This document shows positions 1-12,129 of a stretch of 64,000 nt of DNA, piece by piece (position 1 is the stretch's first letter; each line of letters opens with the position of its first letter). The translations under genes were made by a program, and so were the position numbers. This DNA is from Trebouxia sp. TZW2008 (Eukaryota > Chlorophyta > Trebouxiophyceae > Trebouxiales > Trebouxiaceae). The notes under the pieces are model-generated. The model was given only the letters and a program-made list of their open reading frames with translations, did no database searches and was not told where the DNA came from. The DNA lies in NCBI GenBank assembly GCA_002118135.1, contig BDIU01000466.1:160-64159 (forward strand), in the 5' to 3' direction.

Positions 1-96
1 CAGATTACTAGGATGCTGAGCACTGCAGACACGTGGTGCAAAACTTTCTGGGGGGACTGTACACCATTGTCACAGCAACCCTAGTTCCAAAGATTC

Positions 97-142
97 TTGT
101 CCGTTGCTAGTCACAGGTTCTTGTCCGATGCTAGGCACACAT
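97..142. repeat. Short tandem duplication in PGM2 intron
   Basis: TTCTTGTCCG(T/A)TGCTAG occurs twice, about 24 bp apart, upstream of the first visible PGM2 exon. Confidence 0.7.
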
Positions 143-220
143 CGTTGCCTGCAAAACCGACCTGAGGAAGTGACTCACTTACGTACATGTCGCGATCTGA
201 CCAACAAACATGTGGCGCAG

Positions 221-2268
221 GTGTGTGGCGTGTTTTCAATGGCAATGAGATTGGCATCCTGCTCGCGCACTGGATGTGGTGCTGCTGGCAGCGGGACCAT
301 GAAGAAGATTCGGCAGGCTGCCTGGCCATGCTGGCCTCTGCTGTCTCCTCCAAAATGCTGCAAGCCATGGCCAAGGTCCACACCCCTTTGATGTAACACA
401 TGCTGACAGAGTTGTTGGCTGCTGTGACTATACCACTCCATAACTGCATTTGCCATGAACTGTCTGCAATTGCAGCTTGTGAGGGGGCTGTCTTGTCAGT
501 GATGCAGTGAGCCGCTGACGGCTGCAATGTCTGTTGAGGTAAAGTGCATCTGTTCAGTATCTGTATTGTATCTGTTCAGCGTCTACATTGCATCTGATCA
601 GCATCAATGTTTGCAACTCTGAGCTTATGCATCTCGGTGGCAAAGGCAATTGCTGGGTCAAGTGGTCAGCAGCAATAGTGCTTGTGACTGGCTCAACATG
701 TCAAGTCTGATGTGATGGCAGCTGCTGCTTCTTTGCTGCACACATGAGGACTGTGTGTTCACGTCTCGAGCCTTAACAAGCTTTAGGGGTGGTTACTACG
801 CCACTAGTTGGTTTGATCAATCTCTCACTTGTCCCACGATGCAGTCACCATGCACTGGAAACCCTCAGATGGGAGGTCAGCAAGTCCATTCCTACACTAG
901 ACAAACATGTTCATGATCTAAGGACTTGTTGATTGGGCCAACACTGCAGAACCTAAGAAGTGACTGATTGCGCCAACATTGCAGGAGGAGGGGTTCAAGT
1001 TTGAGGAGACCCTGACAGGATTCAAGTGGCTGGGCCACCAAGCACTAGAGCTACAGCACACCGGTTTCACTCCCCTCTTTGCCTTTGAAGAGGCTATAGG
1101 CTACATGTTCTGCCCCACCCCCACCAGCATCAGGGACAAAGATGGGGTGGCTGCTGCTGTCATCTTTGCAGAAATGGCTGCTGACCTGCAACAATGGGGA
1201 TTGACTGTGGCTCAGCAGCTTGACACGCTCAGAGATTTGTATGGCTACTTTGAGACGCGGTCTAGCTATTTCACTTCAGACAAACCGGCTGACATTCGGG
1301 CTGTGTTTGAGCAATTGCAAGCTGATGGGAACTACCCCAAGGTGATGGCCAGACTTTTGAAGGGTGCTCTGAAAGCTGCATCTGACTGTTTAAATTGACG
1401 TTTGCACATGAACATTGTTGGAGACTTGGCTTCTCAAAGCTTCATGCTGCCAGTGGAGTTTGAGCAATTGTGAGCAAAGACATCACCATGTTGATTTGTC
1501 CAGCAGATTGTCGACAAAGGGCATGTATCACTTTTTGACACATGCACTTGCTTGAGTTTCCTTACTACCTGAACTGTTGCAAGCACTGGCAGGAGTTGAC
1601 GGTGGTACATGACTTTGACTGTCCTTTGGTCCCTTCAACATGGTTGCTGTTGCAGACACTGGCAGGAGTTGAGATCACAGCAGTGCGTGACTTTGGGTCT
1701 GGGCTGGACACTGCCCAAGCTGACCGGCAATGCAAGCTGCCCTGGCAAAAGGGCGACCTCATGCTCACCTTCACTCTGGACAATGCCCATACTCTCACAC
1801 TCAGAGCCAGTGGCACTGAGCCAAAGCTCAAGTACTACCTAGAGGTGAGCTGCTATCTGTGGCAAGTCACAAGTTTTGCCCTGTTGCTTGCAAACTTGGG
1901 CTGCTCCTACTCAAGCAGCTCCACAAAGCAGCATAGCATAGTTTTCCCTTGTCTGTCTTGTCACCTCCTCAGACTCAGCTCACAAGCTGTTTCACTGACG
2001 CATTCCCCCCTCAATGAGGTTTGAAGCGTTAAGCAGTTGTTTGTGAGAGTTGAGAGGGCACTGCTTGAGCACATGCTCAGGGCAAGCTGTTCACGTGTCA
2101 GGGCATGACTTGCACATTTTCATGCAGGTGTTAAGTGAAGAGGATGCTGCAATTGCTGTGGACTTGGCTGACAAGCTGGAAGCGGCCGTTGCCTCTGAAC
2201 TTGTTTTGCCAGAGAAGCATGGCCTGTTGCCAAGCCCAAACAGTCTGCTCACAGCACAGATTGAGTAG
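221..2268 (+). CDS. PGM2: Phosphoglucomutase-2 / phosphopentomutase, 3' part (5' end outside window)
   Basis: Alpha-D-phosphohexomutase family enzyme that moves phosphate between C1 and C6 of glucose, or C1 and C5 of pentoses; probably cytosolic. Four exons are visible: 221-375, 985-1341, 1656-1844 and 2128-2268, all joining in phase with GT-AG borders. The first reads VWRVFNGNEIG, the conserved GNE segment of the sugar-binding domain. The second begins EEGFKFEETLTGFKW and includes FAFEEAIGY. The third holds RASGTEPKLKYY, the phosphate-binding loop of the C-terminal domain. This order matches vertebrate PGM2 rather than PGM1. The active-site serine and metal loop must lie upstream of the window. 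The acceptors of exons 2 and 3 are each preceded by a decayed copy of themselves. It converges on the ABC transporter. Family assignment is firm; substrate preference is inferred. Confidence 0.9.
927..987 (+). repeat. Duplicated splice acceptor, PGM2 exon 2
   Basis: GATTG(G/C)GCCAACA(C/T)TGCAG occurs twice about 36 bp apart. The second copy is the acceptor that fits the protein. The first ends in an equally good CAG followed by non-coding sequence. Confidence 0.75.
1575..1697 (+). repeat. Acceptor-side partial copy of PGM2 exon 3
   Basis: The start of exon 3 (from 1649, GTTGCAG then ACTGGCAGGAGTTG) is preceded 74 bp upstream by a decayed copy whose acceptor reads GTTGCAAG. The copy also keeps a CATGACTTTG segment like the exon's CGTGACTTTG. 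Confidence 0.7.
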
Positions 2269-2666
2269 GAAGGCATGAAAGCTCAAGGCTGCTTTGGATG
2301 GCAGACACTTCCTGCAGCTTGCAGAGCATGCAGCAGTCTGGCTCAAAGTGTCCAGACGTTACCCTTTTGTCCAAGCTTTGATCAGTCAAAGCTTTGACTT
2401 TAATCGACCTTTCCTGTACACAACTTGGTGTTATATCTAAGTTTGGGTGCAAAAGGATCTACTGGTAAACATGAGGGGTGCATGTGTTCGCATGCGCACA
2501 CTTGATCATGCTTCAGCCCTGACGCAAGCGCTGATGATGCTAAAGCTGAACAGCCAAGAATACCATACTGACAGTAAACAATCAACATACGATTTGTACA
2601 TGACCTTTCGCCCACATCAAATGACGAAATGTAACACATGACACAGATCTGCAGTGGTGCTGGAAA
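2269..2666. other. Convergent 3' intergenic region
   Basis: About 400 bp between the stop codons of PGM2 and the ABC transporter. Open frames here show no family signature. It presumably holds both 3' UTRs. Confidence 0.6.
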
Positions 2667-5600
2667 TCATTCGGAATCTTTGCTGTCCTTGTCAATTGTT
2701 TCTATAGACCAGCCCTGACCAGCTTGCGTGCCATCAAAGTGGACAATGGTGGAATGAAACTGCTTCAGAGCAGGTCTATGCGCAATGGACAGCATTGTGA
2801 TGCCTCGCTTGACACATGCCTCGTACAGCTTTGCCTCGCCATCTGCACTCACCTTCACAGCAAATCACTTTCATTGATTGTATGCCAAACTCGACTGCAC
2901 AAGCAGCAGAACGCCTTGAGCTTGTGCAAGCACAGGCTCAAGACAGTCAGTCATCATGACTCATCAACATTTACATGCTTGCTAGTGAATCTAGCAACCC
3001 TGCTGTGACCCTGCTAAATGCATACAGAATGGCACTCGACAAAGCAATACATTGTGCCATCAGCACCAGCAAAGCAGGTTTTGACAGTGCACAAAGCACC
3101 GCACAATGTAACAACAGCATGTAAGTAAGGCTGGTGGGGTAGAAGCTTGTGGCAAAATGACACTCAAGTCTTTTCGTGCTCAATTTGAGCAGACAGGCAG
3201 CAATGTGCCTACAGTAGCAGCAGGGCAGGGGATGAGAGTGAAAGGTGCACTGCGAACAGAAGACAGATGCAGGTAAATGGTGTGTGGACTCACAGCTGAG
3301 GTGCACTCATCAAGGATGGCGTAGGTGGGGTTGTGGAAGAGCAAGCGGGCCATGGCCAGACGCTGCTTCTCCCCACCACTCAGGGTCTCAGACCAGTTCT
3401 GCACCTGATCCCACCCCTTGCCCCTGCACACTAGCCACCAATGTCAGCATCAATAATATCACAGACAGAGTGCCTACTGATGCAATATATAGCAAAAGCT
3501 ATCTTTGCCTTGGTAGGTGCAGCTGGTTTGTGCCCTGTGACGGTAATCGCGAGCAAATGTACGCCTCAGCTGGTGAGTTGAGTGGATCTGATGGTGTCTG
3601 CAGCTGAGATCATAGTGAAGCTGTCTGTGCTGTCTGTTGCGCTGCCGCTGTCGGTCACGAGTGATAATGCACAGGCAGTAATCCACGTGATTTTATGAGT
3701 GTCTACCTGAAAAAGACACCAGAAACATGGCCTTGGTAGGTGCAGCTCACTGCACCTGACACAAGCCTCAAGGCCAAGGTAGACTTGGCAAGGTGTGCGT
3801 TGTGTTTATGGGCAGCGTAATCGAAGGCATGCTGCAGCTGTTGACACGCATGGCTGTACAACACTGATGCTGACAGCAAGCCAAAGGCAGAAATGTGATG
3901 TAGACTGGCAGGAGGGCAGTGCACCTGGAGAGAAGGTAGTCCAGCTCGACAGCTTCCAGGCAGGCGTCCAGCTGCTCCTCCAGTTCCTGCCCACTCAGCC
4001 GCACCCCAGCCAGATGTGCAAACCTGCACCAGGGCATAACACATCCTGCTTTGCATGGTCACAGGGAGCACAAAATATTGAAAGTGCATGGACACAAAAT
4101 GAAGTGTCAGGATCAGTTGCATCACATCCAAAAAGCAAGCAGAGGTGCGAACATGTGCTTGCTGTCAAACATGACAAGTTTCAATAGTTTGCTGCAGCAA
4201 GCTTTGCTTTAGGCAAGCAGAAGGGCGTGCAGGGTGGCCTTTTTGGTGCTGGTGTGTGAACGCGCAAGGTGTGGTTCAATCAACTGCAAAGGTCATGGTA
4301 GCCAGTGGGGCTTTGCAGAGTGGCATACTTGGCTTTGGTGTGTTTGGGGGTGGTTTCCCAGACGAGGCGGGGCGGCTGAGGGTAGAGCAGCTGGTCCCTG
4401 AGGCTGCCGCTGACCAGGTAGGGCCGCTGGCTCAGGTAGAACATGCCGCCTTGCTCTGGCACTGTTATGCTGCCAGCCTGCACAACCAAAGCATCCAGCA
4501 GGGTCACAGACTCACCAGCAAGCATACAGATAATGACGGTGAAATTAGTGATGCACACCAGCAACGCCACAGGCAACCAGCTCGGGCAGATGATTGTAAT
4601 GACCAGCTTGACAAACAGCAGTGTGCTGAGCATATTGTGGTTTGACATTGTGGGCGGGCTAACGCTATAACAGACCAAAAGACTGTCATGGAGCAACTTA
4701 TGACAATGCAGTACTTATTGTGGAATATGGTGGAGCATTTGTGTTTCTCATGATTGGCATCTCAATGTACAGCATGACCACCCAGATGCTGTCAATCAGG
4801 GTAATGACGTTAAGGTACCAAGATGACAGGAAGCAGGGCTGTAATGCATTCGCTTAGAAGGCAGACAAATGTGCGGGCTGGGGTGCAGGGTTTTCAGGGG
4901 TGTCAGGTCTACCTGCAGGGGCCAGAGGCCTGCCAGTACCCGGAAGAGGGAGGATTTGCCGCTGCCATTGGGGCCCATGATCATCACACTTTGTCCGTGT
5001 GGCACTGTGAAGCTGAGCTGGCGCACCAGCGCAGTGCCGTCTGGTGAGTTCAGAGCCACCCTGCATGCAGCACAACGCCACAATTGCAGCAATTGTGCCT
5101 GCCAAGCTGAAGCATGACAGCTGTTGGGCTGCTGCCTTGCCCTCCAGCCAGCGTGCGTTAGTTGGCTGGTACACAGGCTCATCAGCAAGACAGCTGGCCA
5201 CAATGATGTGCATTTGCACTGCAGTCAATGTCAATGCATATCAGTGAATGTACAGTGTTTGAACGGCATTGTCGCGCATAACCATGCGTGATGTACATAT
5301 GAGTACAGCCAGATCAGGAGAACTAGTGGGATCACAAGCCAGGTTGAGGCGCACTTGTCAAAGGCGATGGTATTGCCATGCTGGCGGTTGGCAGGACGCA
5401 AGTTCTCATCCGGCTCTTCCCCTGACCCGTTGAACTGGAGCTCCTTGCTGCTGACATTGCGCAGGTACAGCTCCCTGTGGGTGGTCAGAGGGTCCCCAGT
5501 GCTCAGCTTCTTCACCTGTTTTGCGCAAGACCGCTCAGTATGCTGCCATTGGATTGCACAGGATAATGTCATTGCGCAAATACAGCCCTCTGTGGACTTT

Positions 5601-8600
5601 CAGAAGGTCCCCAGTGGTCAGCTTCTTCAGCTGTTTTGCACAAGGCTGCTAAGTAGCAAGCTAACAGTTGAAGGCAAGATGAGAAGCACAGCAGCATATA
5701 TTTCAGAAATTACAGCATCATGTAGATACACAAGACAGTCAGTCAGGCCAGCAACTCGCTGCTTTAGCAACAGGGAAAAAGATTGATGTTGACCTTAGGA
5801 AGGACCAGCAAGCGATCTGCTGCTGTAGCACAAGATCATCAAACAGCTAAGTGCATCCATTGATGAAATGCCAGCAATGCTGCTCATGCTGACTCAGTTC
5901 AAGAATCAGCATTGCCTTTCTGAACTTGATGCAGAGCATGAGAGGACAAGCACATAAGACGTAAATGGAAAGACTTGAACAACAAATCTAACAAGCACCA
6001 CAGGCACCTGAGTTGACAGCAGATGACACTTTGCAAGTAGCAGAGGAGCCTTTAAGTACAGGATGATAAGTGAGGCAGCGCGCAGGCCGAGGTGTGGCAG
6101 GCACAGAGGCTGTTCAGGACAAGGTGTCATGTGAGGCAACATGCAAGACAGATGAGGTTCAAAGTGTCATTGTCTGTACATCTTCCTGTCAGGTCTTTTG
6201 GGGAGTAAACCAATATTGCAATGTAATGTCATGTCAATGGATGTCATGCAAAGTGGGCATGAGTTGAAGCAGGACCTGTTCCAGCAGCTCAGAGACTCTT
6301 GAGGTGTGGCCAGCCAGGCCAGTGATACGCTTGTAGACCAGCACTAGGTCCCCAATGCCCTTGCTGGTGTTCTGCAGCAGCCGCATGCTGCGAATATAGT
6401 CCTGGGTGATGTCATCCTGCTTGCCGCGCAGCCCAGGCTCTTTCAGGTACATGGGCGCTGCGTACACCAGCAGGGCCACCACGCTTGCAAAGTACTTCAC
6501 AAAGTACCCGTCAAACACCTGCAGCACAACTGCAGTGTCAAAAGCTAGCTGAAGTGATGTTGTGCTAGGTGTGTGATCTGTATTGTAAACTGCAAATCAG
6601 AGGAGCTTTGATGAGTGTTGCACGATGATGAGGAAACACAGAGGGGTCACGCACATGCAGGCACTGCTTTCAATCACGTTGGACTGCTCTGGATTGATAT
6701 TCTTCTGTCGAGATCTCTTGAAATGCTTTTGGCTGCATCATTGCAAGGGTGTGCAGCATGTGCTTGACCGTACTCAGTAGCTTGACACTAGCACATAGAG
6801 GTTGATTTTGAACAACCTGCTGCTCAGCAGCCACGGCAATTTGCTAGGACACGACAGGAAGGGACAGTCACCTGCTGGACAAAGCGCTGGAAGGCCGACA
6901 GCTTGTTGTGGCGCAGCAGGCGGTACAGGTGCTGGTTCAGGATGACCTGCTCTGCTGCACCTGAGGGTGGATCATTGTAAGCTATCTCCTCTGCATGAGC
7001 CACTAGCCTCTGCAGTACACCTCTCATGGCGTCAGCAACACCAACAAATGCAGTCAGATCAGGGAGCAAGCATGCTGGTTTTGCAGCAGCACAGGCCACA
7101 TGCAAGCAGCACATGCTGACAAAAAACGCCTTGCTTGACACACACTGGTGAAGCTGAAGAGACATTAGGTGCTGCAATGCTACATGTGTACATTTGTGCT
7201 TGCAGCCTCAACATGTGTTGCTTGCATGTTGCATGTGCTGCAAAACCAGAAACATTTTGGAGGCACACAAGTGTATCAGCAACAAGCTGCTATTGCATTG
7301 AGTTGCGCTCAAGTTATTAGCAGCTGTGGCTAATGTCATAGTGCACAGGCAGATCTAGCAAATGGGTACTATGATGACCCAGCAAGCACTGACCTGATGC
7401 GCAGCTCGGAATCCTCCTGAGAGGCTGGACTCCTGGGCAGTCATGAGGGCCAGAGGGGGGCTCAGCTTGCGCAGGGCCCCAGCAGATAGCAGGTAGTAGG
7501 TGTACAGCGCCAACTGTCCCTTGTACCCCATGCTGCGGGACAGGCTCCGAGTGAACAGAATCACATCCAGCAATGGCTGCAGCATTAGCAGTAAAGATGA
7601 CTCTGAGGTTCCTGAGAGCGTCAGCGCAAGGCAGGTAATAGGTGTACAGTGCCAGCTGGCCCTTGTATCCCATGCTGCGGCACAGGCTCCGCGCGAAATG
7701 AACTACATCCAGCAATGGCTGCAGCACCAGCAGTACAGATGAATCTAGGCTTCCTGAGGCCTTTGACAGATAGAAGGTAGGAGGTGTACAGCGCCAGCTG
7801 CCCCTTGTAACCCATGCTGTGGGACAGGCTCCGAGTGAACAGGATCACGACCAGCAATGGCTGCAGCACGACCAGTCCATCTCAGTTCATGCTTGTTATG
7901 CCTGTAACACAGGGGATGCCTTATTTTGTATGGCATCAGCTACACCTCTCTGCTTGAAGAGCTTGGTGCATAAAGCAGCCTGCCTTTGCAGTCCATGGAT
8001 CACACTCAAACTTGTGTTTGGCACAACATTTGTTTCCATGAAGCAGGACACCCCATATCTGCAATCAGAGGTGACAATGACATCAATAACACAGCGAAAC
8101 TCAAGAAGAAACAGTCAGGCAGATGCTAAAACACAAGAGATGTAGGGATAGCTTGCCTTGAAGGTGTAGCTGTACAGCTCGCTTATGTTATACGCAAACT
8201 TCTCCACATCCTCTGTGATGCGCTGATCTGCATTGGTCAGGCCTCCCAGAGTGGACGCAGCATAGTACGCTCGGTTGCTGCAGTACTGCTGATGCAGATG
8301 GTGCGATAGGCGACGCTGAAAAGCTATCTGAATCCTCTTTTGCATGTACTTGAGGCCGCTGTTGACTGCTGCTGCTGGAATGGCAACACCGGCAAAAGCG
8401 GCCAGCAGACGGGCAAACTGAGAGAAGTCCTGTTGACACACTGTGGCACGTCAGACGTCTTGCGAACAGGCATCAACTTGAGCCAGTGAAATTGCTACGG
8501 GTATGAGCGACAAGCGTTTTGCAAAAAGAAAGAAGTAGCTTTGGTTTGCATGCTTGAGCCAGCCAACAAGGCTCATCAAATGCGCCATGTGATAGCAATG

Positions 8601-9261
8601 ACTGTGTGGTTGCCAAATTCAGGCAAGAAATGACACAGTGAAACACCTGCATGCTACTTGCACATGCACTTGCAAATCATGCATGCACTGAGAAGCTATA
8701 GCACCTGAGCGATGAGGTATCTGCCAGCGCGTGCTTCTATACGTGAGATGTAGTCTGTCAGCCATGTTCTGGATAGAAGGAGGCAGGCCTGGATGGCGAT
8801 TAAACCAGATTCTTGTGAAAAAGCGCTTGGGACGCAGCTGCAACATACACAGTCTTGTCACGACATTGCTTGGCTCAAACTGTGTAGACAGGCTGCAGGG
8901 AGGGGTGGCTGCTTACATCTTCAAGATTGTGCGCAGCCGTTTGGCAAAGACTTCATCTACTGCTACTTTGGGGCGCTTAGTCTTGCCAGCTTCTTTCTGC
9001 TCAACTTCTGCACACAGACGTTGCTGTTCCTTCTGAGCACGCCTCACCTCCTGCTGCAGAGATTTTCCTCCTGCAACGGCGACTCCTCCTGTGAATATAG
9101 CAGCCTGCACACCAGTGTATTCTGTTGCTTGGGTCAAAACCTGAGCCTTCTTTGTGCCAGGTGTGACAATTGTGCTGTGAGAGCAAAATCAAAGCAGAGA
9201 AGTCTACCGCTAGGACCCTCTTTTGTGTAGGTGTCAACTGCTGCAGCAAAGCAGCTCCCAT
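2667..9261 (-). CDS. Peroxisomal ABC half transporter, subfamily D
   Basis: ABCD family: imports very-long-chain acyl groups into peroxisomes for beta-oxidation, working as a dimer of half transporters. The chosen ATG at 9261 gives [13 protein letters not shown], then a 67-nt intron to [10 protein letters not shown]. Other exons lie near 8916-9127, 8708-8815, 8157-8434, 7391-7580, 6872-7035, 6273-6520, 5343-5519, 4905-5055, 4354-4470, 3917-4030, 3299-3425 and 2667-2855. The membrane part carries the family motif [27 protein letters not shown] and the loop from the SPP of [11 protein letters not shown]. The nucleotide-binding domain shows Walker [10 protein letters not shown], signature LSGGEKQR, Walker B YAILDE with D-loop SAVS, and H-loop SIAHRP, all intact. 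Protein length fits one TMD plus one NBD. Several exons have tandem partial copies. The first exon and some borders are approximate. Confidence 0.9.
3505..3760. repeat. Intronic duplicate around TTGGTAGGTGCAGCT
   Basis: GCCTTGGTAGGTGCAGCT occurs near 3506 and near 3730 in one ABCD intron, each followed by a related TGCACCTGACA/TGCCCTGTGA segment. No coding role is seen. Confidence 0.5.
5455..5655 (-). repeat. Acceptor-side partial exon duplication, ABCD gene
   Basis: Two 86-bp copies 115 bp apart (5455-5540 and 5570-5655) share about four fifths of their bases by eye. Both contain a CAG acceptor and the exon start. Only 5455-5540 joins the exon body (frame [16 protein letters not shown]); the other sits upstream in the intron in gene orientation. 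Confidence 0.85.
7475..7880 (-). repeat. Triple tandem copy of an ABCD exon start
   Basis: Three copies about 142 bp apart encode [32 protein letters not shown] and [16 protein letters not shown]. Each starts with the same LQPLL(D/V)V lead-in. Only the most downstream copy in gene orientation (7391-7580) continues into the conserved SPP...TAQE segment and a donor. The other two stop after LR(N/K) and fall out of frame with it. Confidence 0.9.
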
Positions 9262-9631
9262 CCGAGTGGCACAACGTCAGATCAGCATAAGATCGGATCA
9301 CTTCTCAGCTATGCAGGCAGGCCGGAGGCCTGCGAGCGCTGCCTGTTTGCTGTGCAGGAACAATGTGTCGTCCTCGCGCACGCCTGACTTTGTTGCAACG
9401 CGTGATAGACTACAGGTCTGGGCTGAGCCAACAGCTAACGCCCAACGTTTGCCTTGCATAAAAGTCAAACGCAAGGGCCACAAAGAAAGTGTCGAAAATC
9501 AGAGCTTCCTGCATCAAATTTGATGTCCAGCATATGCAGGTCACAACTGACACTGTGACCTAGGTCATGTTGTGGTCCGTGTGGGACGCACCCTGCAATA
9601 ACATGAATGTGCTGCCAATGCAAGTGCATCA
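9262..9631. other. Intergenic region between TTC4 and ABCD
   Basis: About 370 bp between two head-to-tail minus-strand genes. It should contain the TTC4 3' UTR and the ABCD promoter. No convincing TATA element or other motif stands out. Confidence 0.5.
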
Positions 9632-12129
9632 TCACCAATCATCATGCACAATGACTCTGCTGAGCAATGCTGCCAAGGTCGGACGCTCATGTGGATCATG
9701 CACATACGCCAAATAGACCTCTGGCATGAAGCAACGGCTCAAAGAAAATAGTAACAGAGATCCAAGGGTATGCAACAACTTGACACAATGTCGTTGACCG
9801 GAACAACGCTTTTGCAAACTTCTTGAATAAATCAGAACAAAGGAACTTCATCTGAAAGAAAGCGTTTTCGGTACTCTGAACCTCTCGAAACGACAAAGAA
9901 CACAGGGATTCCTGGAATGACATAATCTGGCTTGGACAAAATTTCTCCAAGCAGTGAAGCTTGTTTGACAATGCACCATTTGGAAGCTTTTGGCCCATAT
10001 CGCTGTGGCGCAGCATCCTTCAAATCTTGTGGCCAGCCGCCATACAAAACCTGCAAGACAGAAACAGTCACATCTCATGAGCTTGACACGCATGCAACAG
10101 AAGTTCACTTGATGTACATCATGACTTTCAGGCAAGATGGCAACAAACGCATTAGAGATTGAGACTCAAAGGTCACTTCGGCATGAGAGTATCTGTGACA
10201 CTACTCACACATCAACTGATGCAACAGAAGTTGCTGCCTGCACAGTAACAGCTACAAGTACATCTGGGGACAGCATACCAGATGCAGTGCAAAATGACCT
10301 CTACAAGTGCATTCAATGGCAACAGTCAGATCCCATGCGTGTGACATGCATACAGGAGCATTGCCTGATGGATGCTTCCATGCTCAGTCAAGATGCAGGA
10401 CACACAATAGAGAACGCTGGCTGCATGGCCACAGCTACAGCTAGCAACAGCACATCAGGGCTAAAGCAGCTGAAGTCTACAAGCTGATCCAGTGGGAGGG
10501 GCTCGGCAGCATGGCTGAGATAGTATAGCCTGTCAGCACATGCTGAGCCAAGATGCACCAGTCACAACAGACATTGCTGAATGCATGGAGACAGCTACAG
10601 CTAGCAACAGCACATCAGGGCTAGTACAGCTGACCTCTACGAGTTGATCCAGTGGGAGGGGCTTGGCAGCATGGCTGAGATAGTATAACTCAAGCCTGTC
10701 ACGCGTATAGGCATGATCCTCATCCCAGTCAAGGGTTGGTGCATCTGCTGAGAACATGATGTCCAGGTGCTGCTGAAGGCTGTCAGCTTCTGCAAAGTCC
10801 TCAACAGCATCTGTCTGCATGGTTTCTGGGTACACAAACATAACAGGCCAGTGCACCAACCCCTCGTCATCTACAACTGGCTTCCTGTCCCCTGCACAGA
10901 CGCTTGCATCAGCTAGCTGATACATACAGCATGTGAAGACTGCCACAATCACTTGCAGGCTGTGAGCATCAATGGCAATACAGATTTTTTGGTATTACAA
11001 GGAGACTCAATACATCTTCTCTTTGTAAGAACACTGTGCTCTGACTGCAGCAAGTTCTGAGTAATGACAATTGAATGTAAGGATGCCTCTTTTGTAAACA
11101 GGGCAGTTGTCACTGAGAGAGAGACCTTACCGCAACATCAACAGACTAGCAAACTTACCTATGCTGAGCTGAGGCTTGCCAATCTGCCAGTTCCTCAAGC
11201 TGATGAGAGTCGTTGCTAGCTGACGTGCTGGCCCGCGCTTGGCAGCCTCCCGAGTTGCCCGCTCTTCAGTGCGCCGCTCTTCTGCTTGCAACTCGTGCAG
11301 TGCATCCTGCATATGCCAAAAAGGCTTTGTGAGGTCAAATTACGCATGATACCTGTCAGTACAAAAGCAAAGACTACGATTTGGACCGAAATCTCAGGAT
11401 GATTACCCGCTTCAATCGCTCGAGCTCGGGTGTATCAGTCTCTAAGGCAAGTCCTTGCTCAGCCAGCATGACTGCCTGATCATACTTCTTGAGATTGAAA
11501 GCAGCCTTGGTTGCGCGGTAGCATGCCTGCAAACGCATTTGCACGAGATGTGCGTCTTTTGAACTGACATCAGATGGGACGCAAAAGTTGACATCTTGTC
11601 ACAGGGCGATGGCGCAACAACAAGGTCTGCCTTGTTGATGGTAGCACAGTACATACCTTCTGATTATGGCCATCTAGTTTCAGGGCTGCAAGGCTGTCTT
11701 CCAACGCATTTCTGTCATTGCCCAGCAATAGATGCACATGCGCCCTATTGCTTAGAAGAAGGCTTTCAACGCGGCTGTCTCCACTATGTTCGTCTAGACC
11801 TTTACTGTATGCTGTGATGGCCTCTCGGAAGTAGAACTTCTTTCTGTGCTTCAAACCTGTCTTCAGGGCCTCGTTGCCTTGGTTCTGCATGACACACTTA
11901 GTCGCAAGCGGCCAGACAAGCCTGGGAGTGCAAAACACACCCTGTCGCAGGTCACCTTATGGCTCTCTGCCCTCTCTGCCGGCGTTTGTTCCTCTATCAA
12001 AGCGTTGATCGCAGCTAGGTCTGCGTTATTCTCGTTTTCGGGCATTTGATCCCAGAAAACTGCCGGCAATTCGTCTGACTTCAGAGCATTGTCTTGCATT
12101 TTTGATGGCGCAGACTGCGCCATCGTCAT
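9632..12129 (-). CDS. TTC4: TTC4/Cns1-like HSP90 co-chaperone
   Basis: Tetratricopeptide protein that links HSP70/HSP90 clients in cytosol and nucleus. The start is MTMAQSAPSK at 12129; MAQ at 12123 is the alternative. Exons: 11956-12129, 11657-11884, 11407-11526, 11159-11306, 10641-10892, about 9845-10051, and a last one near 9632-9730. The second exon opens NQGNEALKTGLKHRK and carries the first TPR (AITAYSKGLDEH, LLLSNRAHVHLLLGN). The third continues ACYRATKAAFNLKKYDQA. A charged helix (ERRTEERATREAAKR) follows. The C-terminal 'wheel' domain shows VHWPVMFVYPE, SDFIE-like acidic stretches and PDYVIPGIPVFFVVSRGSEY, typical of TTC4/Cns1. The junction into the last exon uses a weak GTTCCT donor and is uncertain. 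A donor-side duplicate lies downstream of exon 5. Confidence 0.88.
10391..10697 (-). repeat. Donor-side exon duplication, TTC4
   Basis: Two copies of about 145 bp, 160 bp apart, cover the 3' end of exon 5, its donor and the intron start. The working copy (10551-10697) encodes YYLSHAAKPLPLDQL. The decayed copy (10391-10532) still reads YYLSHAAEPLPLDQL but lacks the rest of the exon. They share GCTACAGCTAGCAACAGCAC exactly. Confidence 0.88.
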
